Of a stretch of DNA of 64,000 nt, positions 12,995 through 30,780 are shown one piece after another. Every line of letters starts with the position of its first letter. Position 1 is the stretch's first letter. The position numbers and the translations under genes are program-made. The notes under the pieces are model-generated. The model saw nothing but the letters and a program-made list of their open reading frames with translations, made no database searches and was not told the DNA's origin. The stretch comes from Liquidambar formosana (Eukaryota; Streptophyta; Magnoliopsida; Saxifragales; Altingiaceae), in contig CM077828.1 in the NCBI GenBank assembly GCA_039720395.1, positions 28,330,069-28,394,068 of the forward strand. The letters run 5' to 3'.

Positions 12995-15362
12995 AAAAGA
13001 CCTAGAAGAAGAAGAAGCTACAAGAACGGGAGAGATCACAAGCAAAAGTGCTCACAAAATAGGGCTCTTGTGACAAACGATGCGTGTATATCCATGAATG
13101 AGGGAAATGATATATATATACATATAGAGAGAGAAACAGATAGAGAGAGAGAGAGAGCGCAAAGGGCTGTTGTTTTATATGGTGGTACCACGTGCATTTC
13201 GCCTTTTTTTTTTTTTTTGGGGGCGTGGGGGTTCGAGTTTTCTTTCGTGATTATTATTATTATTATTATTATTATTTTGGTGAATAAAGGCAAAAGATAC
13301 GGTATTACGAATTTACGACCTTTTAAGAGGGGACTTATCGCAGGACCAATAAGATAAGCGAGTGTTGGGATACGTGATAGGAGGATCTGCTTGTGGTAAT
13401 GGACAGGAGTTTAAGGACCATCAACATCTTTTGAAATTAGCGTGATAAGGCCATGATTGTTTAATATTTGTTGTATAAGGACTTTGATTTTTGGATGTTT
13501 TTTGGAAAAGGTCCTCGCCTACTTCTTTTGTTTTTCTAACCAGTCGGTGCCCACCTGGCTACCCTTGGCTAAAAGCCCTAAGTGTTTGAAAGCGATGTCG
13601 TTATGAGTCCAACTTACATGGGCACAAGCCTATGAGCTCTCCCTTGAGAGTTAAATTTTATTCATTCTATATATATATATATAATATAATTTTTTTTTGG
13701 GTTAAAGGTCCGAGTTGAGATAATGGAGACTTAAGAGAGTTAATAAAAGGTTTCACCTTATGTGAAAGTTAAAATAAGTAAGACCTAAAAGAGTTGGGAA
13801 GCATAGCATTGTTCATAGACCGCAAATTTTTACAACTTTATAGTATTATTTAGCCCTTCCCTACTTATATGAAGATTTTCTCTCTTTTTTTTTTTTTTTT
13901 TTTTTTGATAAGAATAATATGAGAAAGTATTCTATGAAATATCTATCAAATTTTCCTCGTCTTTGGTAAATAATCATTTTTTCCTTGCGGGAATTTGAAG
14001 CAATTTCAACCCCGTCTCTCTAAATGCTTTTTAAGTTAATTCTAAAATAGCTATTGTTGATGTCTTTTTATGCCAAACAATCAAACGACTTAATTATTAA
14101 GTCTAAATGTGTCAACATTGAGCTTTGAAATTTAAATGAAAAAACCAAAGGAAAAAAGGAAACGCCTAAACGGAATCAAATTTTGATCTTACTTCAAATT
14201 TGCTCTTTTAAATTTATATTTGACATAAATTATACCATTTTTGCTTAAACACCCCCCTCTCTCTCTCTCTCTGTGAAAGACATTAATTAATTAGAATACA
14301 ATTTTTTTCCCATAAAATATTCATCGAGTAAATCAAGGTCATTTTTGCTTGACACGATATTTTGTGGATTTGTATACCCAAAAAATAAAAAATCTTGTGG
14401 ATTGTGTTAATAAAATAAAACAGTTAAAAATAACTAGTTACGTAAAAAATTTGGCATTTTTGAACTTCTCTAGTAGCTAAGTGACACCATATGCTAGTGG
14501 CATAAAAGACGAAAAGATCAAGGCAATGTTAGGTTTTCATTTCACCTATATAATTTGTCTTCACTTATTATCTAAGGAGGCATTGATAATTATGGACGGA
14601 AAGATGTCGGTTTGATTATAATGCCTAATTAAAAAAATATATAGAGAGACAGAGGCAGAGACAGAGGTATAATGCCTAATAGGCCATATTTTAGGTTTTA
14701 GGAAGACATGAGGACAATAACATATCACTTGGGCACTCAACACTTATCTTGAACTTCATTATCCACATGAAATGTATGTACCTCTTGCATTTGCCCAGAT
14801 AAGGCTAAAGCTTTAATACATAAATAAGCTCTTGTTTTTGGCAAACATCTTTTTCTATTTGTTTCTTCGAATCGGAGAATTAAGTTAAAACCAACTTGTA
14901 ATAGAATATGATTTGTCTTAATCAATTAACCGGAACTGAAGAGGAATATTTTCAAAATGAGAGACAAAGGAATATGCCGGCCCAAAACCAAATTGTCGTG
15001 ATGAAGGAGGATTAGTTTAGTCCCTCTTGATTTTGAAACTATCTCTCGAAATCCGTATTCTTTAATATGTTTAAATCCTCCTTAAATTGAATGTATTTCT
15101 TAGTTTTGAATTTGAAAAACTTTCTTAATTTTGATCCCTCATGAAATTCACACCATGAGGTCAATCTTCCTTGGTTGTGAAAATCTTTTCTTTTTAAACA
15201 TGATTGCAACAACTTTCCTTGGTTGTGAAAGTCTTTCCTTTTGGACATGATTGCAATGACTTTCATTTTGAAAAACCCACTTCATGAAACTTCTTGCGAT
15301 CTTTGAAAAAGAATCTACTTCTTGTAACTCTTAAATTCTAACAAATAATAAGAAGTTTCAAC

Positions 15363-15548
15363 CTTGAGGGGAGAAAAACTTCTATGAAACTGTGATATGG
15401 GGAGATGGTGTAACAAGTCAATGAGAACCAAAGAAAGTGAGATTGTCAATGTACTTTTTGGCCTTACAATCCCACTTTACTTGGCCTCTATTGACTTGTG
15501 ACACCATTTAGCCATGTCATAGTTACATGAAAGACTCACTCCCTGAGG
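15363..15548. mobile_element. Fold-back (palindromic) element, copy 1
   Basis: An imperfect inverted repeat spans the whole element. The left arm, CTTCTATGAAACTGTGATAT then GGTGTAACAAGTCAATGAGA, is mirrored on the right by TTGACTTGTGACACC then CATAGTTACATGAAAG, around a short AT-rich loop. Outer ends CCTTGAGGGG and CCCTGAGGGG are inverse-related. The same family, better preserved, lies at 21262-21432. It has no coding potential; transcribed, it would form a long hairpin. Confidence 0.7.
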
Positions 15549-15755
15549 GGTGGATCAAGTGCTCTACGGGCCTTTTGACAAGTAAAAGGTATGGGGTTCA
15601 ATTCTCACTACTCTACCTCAAAGCCACCCTTATAAACTTTGTCTTGTAATTGCTCGGTATATGTGGGACAGGAGGATTGTATGTGCCTGGGAAAATTAGT
15701 CGGATGCAAAACATTTAAAACTTTTTGATATCAAAAAAGAAAAAAAAAAAAATTT
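15549..15755 (+). mobile_element. SINE-like retroposon (putative)
   Basis: Near the start is a tRNA-like stretch (GGATCAAGTGCTCTACGGG) followed about 45 bases later by a good B box, GGTTCAATTCTC (about 15595-15606). The body ends near 15730-15755 in an A-rich run with one GATATC interruption. The A box is weak and no target duplication was identified. It directly abuts the fold-back element on its left. Confidence 0.45.
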
Positions 15756-15922
15756 CCATTCATACAATGCCCTCCTTGAGTCAATTCATTGATATGTTTA
15801 AATCATCATTAAATTAAAAAGAGTATCATTTTTCAGAAAATATTTGCTTCCTTACTAGTGAGGAGAAACCTTCTTTCATCGCATGCATTTTCCACTACGT
15901 GTCTAAATAATTACCAAAAATT

Positions 15923-16036
15923 TATGACATATGTTTTTGTATTTATACAATCACCGACATGTGTCCACATTCTTTAAAATATGGCGTACGTTTTTGTGTT
16001 TACATAATTATTGACACATGTCCATATTCTTTAAAA
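15923..16036. repeat. 57-bp direct tandem repeat, two units
   Basis: Units 15923-15979 and 15980-16036 are the same length and align without gaps, with about ten differences. Each begins TATGRC and ends TTCTTTAAAA. Confidence 0.85.
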
Positions 16037-18610
16037 CATGTTGAAAATCCTCCTTGGTTATGACTTATGAGATTATCTTGAAATCCATATTCATTAATAT
16101 GTTGATATGCTCCTCCAATTGATATATTTCTTAGGTTTAATTTGAAAACTTTCTTAATTATGTTTCCCTTGAAATGCGCTCCATAAGTCAATCTTCTTGT
16201 TGGTAAAATATGAAAAATATTTTCTTCTGCAAAATGATTAAAAGTCTTCCTTGATGATGAAAGTCTCTTTAGTCTTTCCTTCAAGTATTTTCTTCTCATA
16301 TGTGAATCTTTTACTTTTCAAAATACCTATTTTAAATTTGGACCAACAGTGACAAAAACATATCCTAGAAAAAGTCAATACCCATAGATTTGCTTGCAAG
16401 ACATGGGTACCAAATCTAAGGTGTCTAGTTGGTCCTTAGTGCCTACAAGACCCAACTAATGAACTTACCAATGTTTTGTTCTTCCTTAAAATCTAAATAA
16501 AAAAGGGAAAAAAAAAAAAACCAAAGTTGAAAAGACAACATCTCTATCTTGGTTCTTGAAAGTTGAGGCAGAATATCTAATATGCTTTTTTAAATCCATT
16601 CACTAGTCTAATAAATTAAGGTTAATTTCCTAATGATGATTTGTTGTCCTATCAATATTCCATGTACATGGATGTATATGTCCTTTTTTGGTGTTGGAGA
16701 ACCAAATGGACATCCACTTGATAAGGATGCTTAATTTTAATTGATAAAGCAAGTTCAACTCCACCATGCACCAACCTCCACGGTCCACTAAGGAATTTTA
16801 AAAATTAGTTAATAACTAAGTACCATTGTTGTTGCAAACCTATGATATTCCACTCTTGTTAGGCTGTCGCTTTCACTCTAAGGGGTGAAATAAAATTCTC
16901 CCTAGCAGTGATTTGTACTAAAATTTCACTTAATTGATGTTATAAAGGCGCTTTTAAGATCAATGAAATAAACATTGTTTGCGGGCATTCACATAAGGTT
17001 TTATGGTTCTCACCTTGAACTTACTTGATTCATATGAATCATCAGATTTTATATGAGTCTTGGTGTGTGGGAATATTTTTGAACCGAAAACCCCAACTTG
17101 GGGCAGAAAGCTCGAACTGGAATAATTGGCACGGGGTTATGATACAGCATAATCAACCCAAGATAAGACACGCTATCATCCAGTTCGGAACCTCCTATGT
17201 AGTTCAGGGCACCTGCTATTATTACTTCACTTTTTAACTTCCAACACTTGATATTCATTTACTTCATAAATTGTTATGCCCTCACAATGTGAATGTAGAA
17301 AGTTAAAGATAAGATTAGAGTGCCAATGTCATTAATCATTATTCTTACTATTATTTTCGTTTACATAGTTAACGAGTAGGTATAATGATAAAGATGGGCG
17401 CACTCATGAGATTCAAAACTTAAGCGTGGGGTACAACATTTGGATGCTTTACCATATGAACGAAAGTTTTAAATTCTTTATCAATAAAGCCAAGGAAAAA
17501 TAAAAAAAAATGAAAATGAAACTAGTGGGCACAGCAAAATCAAGGGCCAAAGTGGAGGAGCTCTTCCCCATCATTAGTCTATGTCATCACCACATAAGCT
17601 GTATAAGACAAGAAGCTTTTCCTAGTGTGGATTAGCCAAATAATTTGGCAGGATCATGGTGTCATACTAGTGGACAGAATATTTTTATTATTATTTTTCA
17701 GAATAATAAATAAAAATAAGAAAAGACGCTAGCTAGCTAAGATGGGGATTTTTTTTAATACCAAATCAGAAATAATGGACTTTAATATCCCAAGATGAGA
17801 GGGACATTCACTTTTATTGAATCTGCACACTGTCCATACATTGATAACTAATATGAATTATGAAATGTAAAAGAGACCATTAACTCCAATGGTGACCCAC
17901 CACCCCAGTTGGGCAAGCAGTACCAATCAAGTCAAGAATATGGTCTGCCCATGAAAAGGCTTGTGAGGATGTGATTTTTTTTTTTTTTATCTAGTGGCCG
18001 TGGACGTTTCTTGTCCTTTAATTTTATTTTAAATAATATAATTATTTGATTAGTAAAATAAATCAATCAATTGTTTCTGTTTTAAATAATATATATTTGA
18101 GATATGGCCAATATTGCTAGACATGACGGCCCTAAATGTCCCATGGATTTGATGGATCACAACGTCATGAGAAACTGTTTCAAAAATGTACCTGGCCAAG
18201 ATTTCTAATGTAAGAGAATGTTTGGTGGTCTGTCTAGAAAGTGGTGCAGGAGAGTCCCTAGGAAACATTTACAGCTTGTCTGGTTTTCCGAATGCTTCCA
18301 CTGTAATTTCTCCGAGTGAATTATATCATTCAAGAGGAAGCCAACCGATGGTTCAGCTAGTCCAAATTTCAAGTACGGAGGGAAAGGAGAAGGACTTAAG
18401 TACATGAATTCTGAAGAGGAGAAACTTTTGAAACTTGGATTTCAAATTATATTTGTTTGAAGCCATGCCATCTTACGTGCATGAAATTTGAAAAACATAT
18501 CGTTTGATGAGTTGCTGAGAGGCATCTCGGGATTGATTATTTGCTCAAGTGACCAGTGGCCTTATTTGAGATCGAGGAATAGTAAAGATAAAGTTTAGAT
18601 TTACATTTTA

Positions 18611-19223
18611 GTAGGAGTGTTCATGGTTTAAATTAAAACTGAAAACCAAATCAACGGTTTGGTTTTTCTTTCATTAGGTTTGGTTTTGGGTTTTCATTTT
18701 TAAAAAACCAAACCAATTCAAATCAAAAAAACCGAAAAATATAATATATATATATATATTAAAGTTGAGTTTGTAAATTTCCTATTCAAATAAGAGAAAA
18801 ATAGATAGTACTATAATAGAAATACAAAACTTACTGAGTTAATAATCAAACTAAAGTTTACTACTTTGCGTTCAGTCTCTCGCTCTCTGCTCCCCTTGTC
18901 TCTCGCTATTTGTTTCTGTTTTGATACAATGTTTAATATATATTTTTTAGTTGTTAATGTAATGTTTTTATTAAAACTATTTTTATTTGAAGTTGGGATT
19001 ATCATTTTTTTTCATTTTGTTAAGAGTAAACAATTATTTATGATGATTTATTATTATTTGATAGGTTAAAATCGAAACCAAACTGAATTGAATTAAATCG
19101 AATTTTTTTTTAAATTTTTTATAATATGATTTGATTTTAGTTTGATAAGATCAAAATCGAAGTATAATAATTTGATTTGAAATTTATCTTAAAATCGAAT
19201 CAAACTAAATCATGAATATCCGT
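18611..19223. mobile_element. hAT-like nonautonomous element
   Basis: Flanked by an exact 8-bp direct repeat, acatttta, at 18603-18610 and 19224-19231. The ends are imperfect inverted repeats: AGTGTTCATGGTTTAAATT on the left, matched by the complement of AAACTAAATCATGAATAT on the right. The interior is AT-rich with repeated AACCAAA/TTTGGTTT motifs and no open frame of note. An 8-bp duplication suggests the hAT superfamily. Confidence 0.65.
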
Positions 19224-20754
19224 ACATTTTAAGGCTATGGGGGAAAAAAACATTGTGTACAAGTGAAACCTAACCTATGATAGGTTAAGGTTCAAGTTGG
19301 TATCCAACCATGTTTTTCTTTTAGACAAAGTCACATTCCAAATATCTAAGCAACTTTGAAAAAACCACACCCTCTTCCGTAAGCATGCAAAATGGCAAAA
19401 AAGAGCCAACCTTCAAATGGGATGGTGACAAGTATTGGTCGCCAAAGGAATAGCCTAGTTGCAGACTCTGGTCTTATCAGCCTGCACAATACTGGAATTT
19501 GTTACCTTTTCTCCCACCCCCAGTATTGTGTCAAGTACTATTGTGTTTGACTTGAAACCAACTCCAATGTCCAAATCAAATTAGTAATGGGGTCCATACT
19601 GTTGTGTCTACAGGTTGTCGCAGCCAACTTTGTCTATATCCCATCCACAGAAAGGGAAATGCCAGTGCTATTCCTCTGCTTCACTATCAGATTATCAGTG
19701 CCAAGGCAAATTATGAGAACCTTGTGTTTTTTTTTTTTTTTTTTTGGGAATCAAATTATGAGTACCTTTATCTTTTTCTTTTGATAATCAATCAAATTAT
19801 GAGTATCTACTAAAGAGATTAAGAAGGTACAACATTTTGAAACACGAATATTACTAATAATTTCAGATAAATTAAATAATTATAAGTATTTTACAAAATA
19901 TGGAAGACAAAAATTCATCATCTATCAAATGGAATTAAATTATTATTGTTCAATTTCTATTTTAAACTATTATTGTTTAATTTATGCCTACTCGAACCTT
20001 TACAAATATGTTGACCTAAGAACATTTCTAATGGTGTGCTTAAAAATACAAATAGTTCACCCTTGTTGGCATGCTTAAGCTAAAATAGCATAAAGTTTGT
20101 TTAAATCATGAAAGAGATAGTGATTGTGTAAAAAAATTACATATTGTGTAATTTGCATTATCGGACCACATTGTGTCCGTAATATCTGCTAAAATAACAA
20201 TAGCACCGATAATATACTCACACTACTAAAAATACTCTAAGCATTAGATCACTATGCCTTTTTTTTTTTTTTTTTTTTGAATAAATTTTATATGCGCGCA
20301 AGACCTTCACAGGTTTTTATTTATTTTTCAGCCATGGGTTGTTGCTACAAAAATAATCTCTTCAAATAGGAAGAGAGTGTAATAAAAAAAAAGAAGGCCC
20401 TTTGTGGCTTTATGGCAGCTTTTCTCTAAAAAAAAGGTACCCATAGAAAATGAAAACCACTTATAAGATAGACATGAGCCCCCATAACAAACAAATGACA
20501 CAGACGTGTCCTTCAAATTTAATTAATGTCACCTACAGGTTGGAAAGCAAGTTTATTGCTCTTGACAGGTCATTTCCATCTCATAAACCATGACACTTTG
20601 GTGGGGCAAAATGTATATAATGCATTTGTCTGCCCTTCCAGAAGGCATCTGCAGGCAAATTGACAGAATCGACTAGGGATTTTCTTTGTGGGTATCTACC
20701 CCAAACTTCATTTCCTAAATTGGACCAAAATTCAAAGTAGACATTCCTCATAAG

Positions 20755-21126
20755 GGAGCGGTTATTGCAATCCCTATTTTTATCACTCCACTCCTCACCT
20801 TTTAGGATTTTGAGGTTTTATGTCAAATACAAAAATTTATGACAAAAACCTGTCATTGTCATCCATTAGAAAATATCCTTTTAAACAACTTTGTAGAAAT
20901 TTTTTTTTTTTCTAAAATCTATCGTTTAAGTTAATTTTTTAGCCATTTATAACTTTTATTTCATTTTTTTTGCCAAAAAGTATACTTAAACGTTCAAAAT
21001 GATGTGTTTTAGTAAACAATGAGATTGGTTTTTGTAAAAATCTTTTATATTTTGTATAAAATCTTAAAAACCAAAACAAAAGAAGGGGTTTTATAAAAAA
21101 AGGGGGGTTGCAATAGCCGTTCCCCG
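20755..21126. mobile_element. MITE with GGTTATTGCAA ends
   Basis: The left end GGAGCGGTTATTGCAATCCC is the inverse of the right end GGGTTGCAATAGCCGTTCCC. The element is flanked by exact tcataag repeats at 20748-20754 and 21127-21133. The interior contains the ACAACTTTGTAGAAA and AAAATCTATCGTTTAAGT core shared with the element at 1284-1691. Confidence 0.7.
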
Positions 21127-21261
21127 TCATAAGAAATGTGGTGGGCTTGGCAGTTGGAAAGCCCACCCCACAGTAAAACGAACGGAAGGGCTTCTCAGGG
21201 AGGAAAAATTCATTATGGACCAGAATCCTGTCATAGAATGGCTGACAGTACTCATCTCCCT

Positions 21262-21432
21262 GAGAAACACTTCCATGTAACTGTGATAGGGTCAGGTGGT
21301 ATCATAAGCCAATAGAAGGCTTGCAAAGTGGGATTGTGGGGTAAAAAAGTACACTGACAATCCTACTTTTCAAGCTCCCTATTGGCTTGTGATACCACCT
21401 GACCCTATCACAGTTACATGGAAGTTTTTCTC
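21262..21432. mobile_element. Fold-back element, copy 2 (near-perfect hairpin)
   Basis: The left arm, TTCCATGTAACTGTGATAGG then GTCAGGTGGTATCA, is exactly mirrored by TGATACCACCTGACCC then TATCACAGTTACATGGAA. Arms are about 65 bases and the loop short. Possible target duplication catctc at 21253-21258 and 21433-21438. Arm identity is much higher than in copy 1, so this copy is younger or under constraint. Confidence 0.75.
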
Positions 21433-22108
21433 CATCTCTATCTACTCTGTCATAGTGTTGTATGGTCTAGCCTTAAAAAGGGCCCTCGGACGATTGGGAC
21501 CAATGCCTCATATGGGTAATCGGGAACAGCCGATCCAGGCCTTGGGCATGGGAAAGGAGGGTGGTCGAATACTTGGATTCTTTGTGAAGAAGGGGGTCTG
21601 AATTTGGTTGTCAAGAAGGAAAGTGAAATTGTAGGAGTTTAAAGGGAAAAAGAAAGTACTCCGTAAAAGAAAAGAACAATGCTAGAACCTCATCATCCCG
21701 CAGTTGTTTGGTTTACAAGAAAGTTACTTCAAAATACAGGTCTCAAATTTTCCGTAGTGTGTTGGGCGGCTGCCTACTGGCTTGCCAAAGGCATGCTTAA
21801 GCTGAGGGCATTGGTAGAACAATGCAGGGAATTGACCAACCACCAGGGTCTATGCTCTCTTGATGAAACCTCAAAGAAAGTCGATATGATGTACAAGAAG
21901 TCCAGTCATGCTATATTGCACGAAGCCAATCTAGATTTAAAAGTAAATAACCAAGAAATTAGAAAACAACACAACTCATGCATTAGCAACTGAATCTACA
22001 GCCCAACAATTTGCTACGGCACCCAAGGCTCACTATCACTTGCAACATCCGACAGAAATTATAAGTTGCTCAAGCTATTTCTTTCTACCCTTTTTGCAAA
22101 TACACCAA

Positions 22109-22341
22109 GGCCATGTTTGTTTGGCTGGAATGGAATGGGTGGAAATGAAATCAAATTCCATGCTCAAAATGCTCTCGAATAAAATAATATTGAAATAAAC
22201 ATTACGGAATGAACATCTTTATAATTCACTATTACTGTTTGATTCCATTCACATTTAATTGCCTCATCCAAACATGTTGTTTGGAATGAATTGGAATGGG
22301 ATTCCATTCCATCCATTCCATTCTAACCAAACAAACATGGC
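22109..22341. mobile_element. MITE family 'GGCCATGTTTGTTTGG', copy 1
   Basis: Terminal inverted repeats GCCATGTTTGTTTGG and CCAAACAAACATGGC. The TIR continues inward as TGGAATGGAATGG, mirrored by CCATTCCATTC. It is 233 bp and noncoding. A second copy lies at 41375-41595 with the same internal text (TTGAAATAAACRTTRC, CTCATCCAAACA). No clear target duplication was seen, so the superfamily is unassigned. Confidence 0.75.
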
Positions 22342-23340
22342 ATAAGTATTACAGAGATTCCAGTTTCTCAAACGAGGCACCATTAACATCCTCACATCTA
22401 TAATGCAAGACCTTACTGAATAGCTCCAATCCATGCCATAATGAAAAAATCTATTTTCTACCCACAGTTCCATATTCGGAAGAACAGGCGGTATAAAGCC
22501 TGATGGTGAGAATCGTTTTTCTACTAGCAAATGACAGAGTAGCACCAAATTTTAGTTTTTGATTCCCATGGATTCGCACCAAGTCGTTTACGCCCTTTTT
22601 CAGTAAACCAGCTTCACTAGATCATCAATTTTCTGATCAAAATTTCTTCCAAATTATCTCAGTATACCAATTCCAAGGATCAAGCTTAAGTTCATCATGT
22701 AATACATGACTGCCTTAAGCATTTTTCAAACGTAAAATTCTCGTCTTCCATCTATACGACGATGTTATCAACTAACCCCATTGCAATAAATCACCCAACA
22801 AACAACAAAAGTATAAGCTAATCAACAAATCTTCAGAACACATAATCCCACGTTTGGTTGCCGAGAAAGCTGAGGAAAGCCTATTTGAATACGACTGTCT
22901 TAATTTCCTTGTTATATTCAATTCCAATAACGAGGAACTTACAACAACTACGCCAAGACGGGAGATTTTGCTTTCTCCCAAATAATGAAAAACCCAAGAC
23001 ACAAAAGTTTAGTTTATTCCTATTCCTACATTTTCCCACCAGCCAAACAAAATATAAAACCACTATCATTTCCACCAAAACACACTCAAGTCAATATCTT
23101 TTTTTCCCCCCTACGTTTTCCCAGCAACCAAATGAAGCATAAATCCAAATCATTTCCACCAAACCATCCCACATTCAACAGATCTAACGTGAAATCAAAT
23201 ATAGAAGACTACTCCATATTGATTAAAACCGAAATATAACAATCCGAACGTACTCAAAACAATATTCTATTTTCTCAAATCTCAAAACAAAAACAAAAAT
23301 GCATATTAATTCTAAAAGCAAAAGATTAAACAGCCAAACC

Positions 23341-23560
23341 CTAAGCAGTGAGAACAACGGCACCTCCAGCCTCCTTAATCTTCTTCTCGGCGTTCTTCGA
23401 CACGAGCTTCGCCTTCACAACGACAGGCTGGGACGGCGGCAACACTCCTTTTCCCAAGACCTTGAAGTACCCAAACTGCGTGACGTCGATCATCGGGACG
23501 TTTGCCGGCGAGGCCTTGTCCTTGACTTCCTGAGGGACGAGCGACCATAGCTTGTCGATA

Positions 23561-23606
<46 letters not shown>

Positions 23607-23781
23607 GCATACCGACCTTGCCGAAGTACCCTGGATGGTACTTGTCGAAGAGGATCCGGTGGTGGTGCATACCTCCGGCGTTTCCGCGACCGCCGGGGTG
23701 TTTTCTGTGCTTGCCAATACGGCCGTGGCCGGCGCTCACGTGGCCGCGCTTCTTCCGGTTCTTCTTGAATCTCGTCGTCAT
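23341..23781 (-). CDS. RPL27A: 60S ribosomal protein L27a (uL15), single exon
   Basis: A complete 146-aa frame, the usual length of plant cytosolic L27a. This protein is a core component of the 60S subunit (uL15 family, homologue of bacterial L15). The N-terminus is the classic basic, glycine/histidine-rich stretch: [15 protein letters not shown], then [14 protein letters not shown] and [20 protein letters not shown]. The uL15 fold follows ([22 protein letters not shown]), ending AGGAVVLTA. There is no intron, no frame damage and higher GC than the flanks, as expected of a highly expressed gene. The start is set by the conserved MTTR N-terminus. Nearby regulatory motifs (telo-box and TATA) fit a translation-machinery gene. 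Confidence 0.97.
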
Positions 23782-23848
23782 CTCTCTATGTGGACTCTTT
23801 CTCCTCCCTCTCTACTGTGTATCCGAGGAAGCGGCGAAGAGAAGAAAG

Positions 23849-23870
23849 CTAGGGTTTTTGGGCATTTATA
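23849..23870 (-). promoter_or_regulatory. Telo-box and TATA box upstream of RPL27A
   Basis: On the minus strand TATAAATG (23870-23863) is followed within a few bases by AAACCCTAG (23857-23849), the plant interstitial telomere motif typical of ribosomal-protein promoters. The telo-box lies about 70 bases upstream of the ATG, probably at or just after the transcription start. Confidence 0.7.
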
Positions 23871-23989
23871 GGGAATGGTCTGTTGTTGATTTACCATTTT
23901 ACCCATTTTTTCTCTATTTATTTATTTATTTTTGGGTTGTAGAATGGTCTGTTAGTGAATGGCGAATTAGCACGAGTAGGAAATAAAAA

Positions 23990-25543
23990 TCGTGATTTTT
24001 TTTTCTCCTTTCATTTTTGGCGTCTAAGGGGGGCTCGGTTGTTGTCAGTGACAATTTGTCACCCCTCTCTCTCAAGTACTAATAAAAAATAAAAAGAGCT
24101 TTCATAAAAAATAACAATGTTAAATTGAAAATATCATTTTGAATAATTTTATAAAAGAGAATTGTTTTTATTTATTTAATTTATAATTTAAGTAAATTTT
24201 TTTACTATTAATAATCTTCGTATTTATAAAAATAAAACAATAAATAGTTAAAATGTTTGCTTAAACAACATATTTAAAAAAAAAAAAACACTTCTACCGT
24301 AAAATTATTTAAAATAATATTTTATAATAAACTATGAGATTAAATTTCATGAAAACATTTTATATTTTTCATGTATAGATTTCCCGACTTTCATCTCCCA
24401 GGGTTTTAGGACTGATTGATGACCAAAATTCCTCAAGCTTCCATTTGGATCCCAGAGAGCAAGGGAAAGGGATCAAATAATAAATAACACTTATAAAAGA
24501 AAATCATTTTAAAGCAATTTTTAAGAATTATCTCTTTCCCCACTGCTTCCTAATATCAAGACGGCGCCCAAAGCTGGCCAAGCACTAATGGAACTAAACA
24601 CTACTTTGATATTAAAAAGGATCAAAATAACAAAGATGGAAACGGACACCGCCTAAAGCTGGCTAACTCGCTCTCGGCCGTCATAGCCATGGCTTGTAAA
24701 GAACACTCCTGCCCAACCACTCAGCATAACCCTAATGGAACAAAACCCCCGTCCCTGGCTCATGGATCTATTTTCTACTTACCAACACAACGTGAAATCG
24801 ATTCACCTCAGACCCAATAAAAATAGAAATCAATTCGATCACCAAGGTAAAACTGTCAGTCACAGCAAAATAATCTCACAAAAATCAGGCAACAGCAAAT
24901 CCAATATCATTTAGAATGATTGAGCATGAAATTCCCAGCAATTCATTATCCGAGACAAGGTCGCCAGAGGCCGACCACCACCAACCAATAAAAAAAAAAG
25001 AAGTTTCTGATGCCCTTCATAAAGGTGTGAACCATTCCATGTCTACTTTTCTTAAAACAATAACAATAGTAATGATAACAATTTACATCCAAAACATCCT
25101 TAGGCAACTAAGTAAAAAAGCAATATCTACTTAATAACCACCACCAACCAAAAAAGAGGTTAATGGCTAAACAATCGAAAGTTAACCACTGAAACAAAAC
25201 ATAACCCAGAAAAGTTTGGGCTGATCTTCAGACCAAGCCCCATCTGAAATGTAAGCATTACTTGATACATATCACCAGTGGAGAATACTTTTCGTCTCAA
25301 GAAAGGCACACAATGAGCTGACAAATGAAACTTCAATTCTTTTGGTTGTCTTGCAGAAACAGGGGTTTCCTTGCACAGACTATAGATTTCTCATTGCTGC
25401 AATGTATAACATGAGTTAGTTGTTGGCAAAGATCGAACATATCGAAATAGGCTCTAACCATCACAAAGATTGTTTTCTACGTACTGGTATAAGTTCATTC
25501 TTTTAATTTCGAGATCGCCCATGGCAGCAGCAGAATACAGAAA
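23990..25543. other. Spacer between RPL27A and RH30 genes
   Basis: AT-rich and without a supportable gene. The left part is the distal promoter of RPL27A. The part right of about 25.2 kb probably contains the 3' UTR of the helicase gene, whose stop is at 25544. Confidence 0.6.
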
Positions 25544-30575
<5,032 letters not shown>

Positions 30576-30632
30576 GATGGCCGCCGCGGAGATGGACAGA
30601 GATGTGCTAGACTGTATTAGGATTTGGTCTCT

Positions 30633-30641
30633 CTAGGGTTT
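30633..30641 (-). promoter_or_regulatory. Telo-box upstream of RH30
   Basis: AAACCCTAG on the minus strand about 58-66 bases upstream of the RH30 ATG, a motif common in growth- and translation-associated plant promoters. Another copy lies in intron 1 near 30500. Confidence 0.5.
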
Positions 30642-30780
30642 TGAAGCAAAAATGGCTTCAACTTCAAAGAAGAAAGTAGTTTCTCTTTCTAAAACTATGC
30701 TATACTATAAATCTTGACCGCGAGAGGCGAAAGTGTATGGGAAGTCGAATTCCGGGAAAAATCTCGTTTGGAGAAGAGGG

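Larger units (their letters stand above)
13000..23340. other. Gene-poor 10 kb interval with scattered small transposons
   Basis: No gene could be supported. The interval holds SSRs ((ATT)n at 13250-13277, poly-T at 13883 and 20259), a 57-bp tandem repeat (15923-16036), and the fold-back, SINE-like, hAT-like and MITE elements listed separately. Segments at about 15.05-15.27 and 16.05-16.28 kb share diverged stretches, suggesting an old local duplication. The small frames at 17025-17258 and 21679-21993 match nothing I recognise. The right end should include the 3' UTR of the L27a gene. Confidence 0.6.

Noticed and set aside
12423..12995. Several long frames around the amine oxidase first exon
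   Set aside because: Alternate-frame readings of GC-rich exon 1 and the CT repeats; only the frame from 12850 joins exon 2 in phase.
17025..17258. Overlapping small frames on both strands
   Set aside because: No recognisable domain, no upstream or downstream exon, and similar length to chance frames in this AT-rich interval.
17375..17500. Possible degenerate SINE (GAGATTCAAAACT resembling a B box)
   Set aside because: No convincing A box, tail or target duplication.
21679..21993. 104-codon plus-strand frame
   Set aside because: Mixed composition without a known motif; not joined to anything. Left unannotated.
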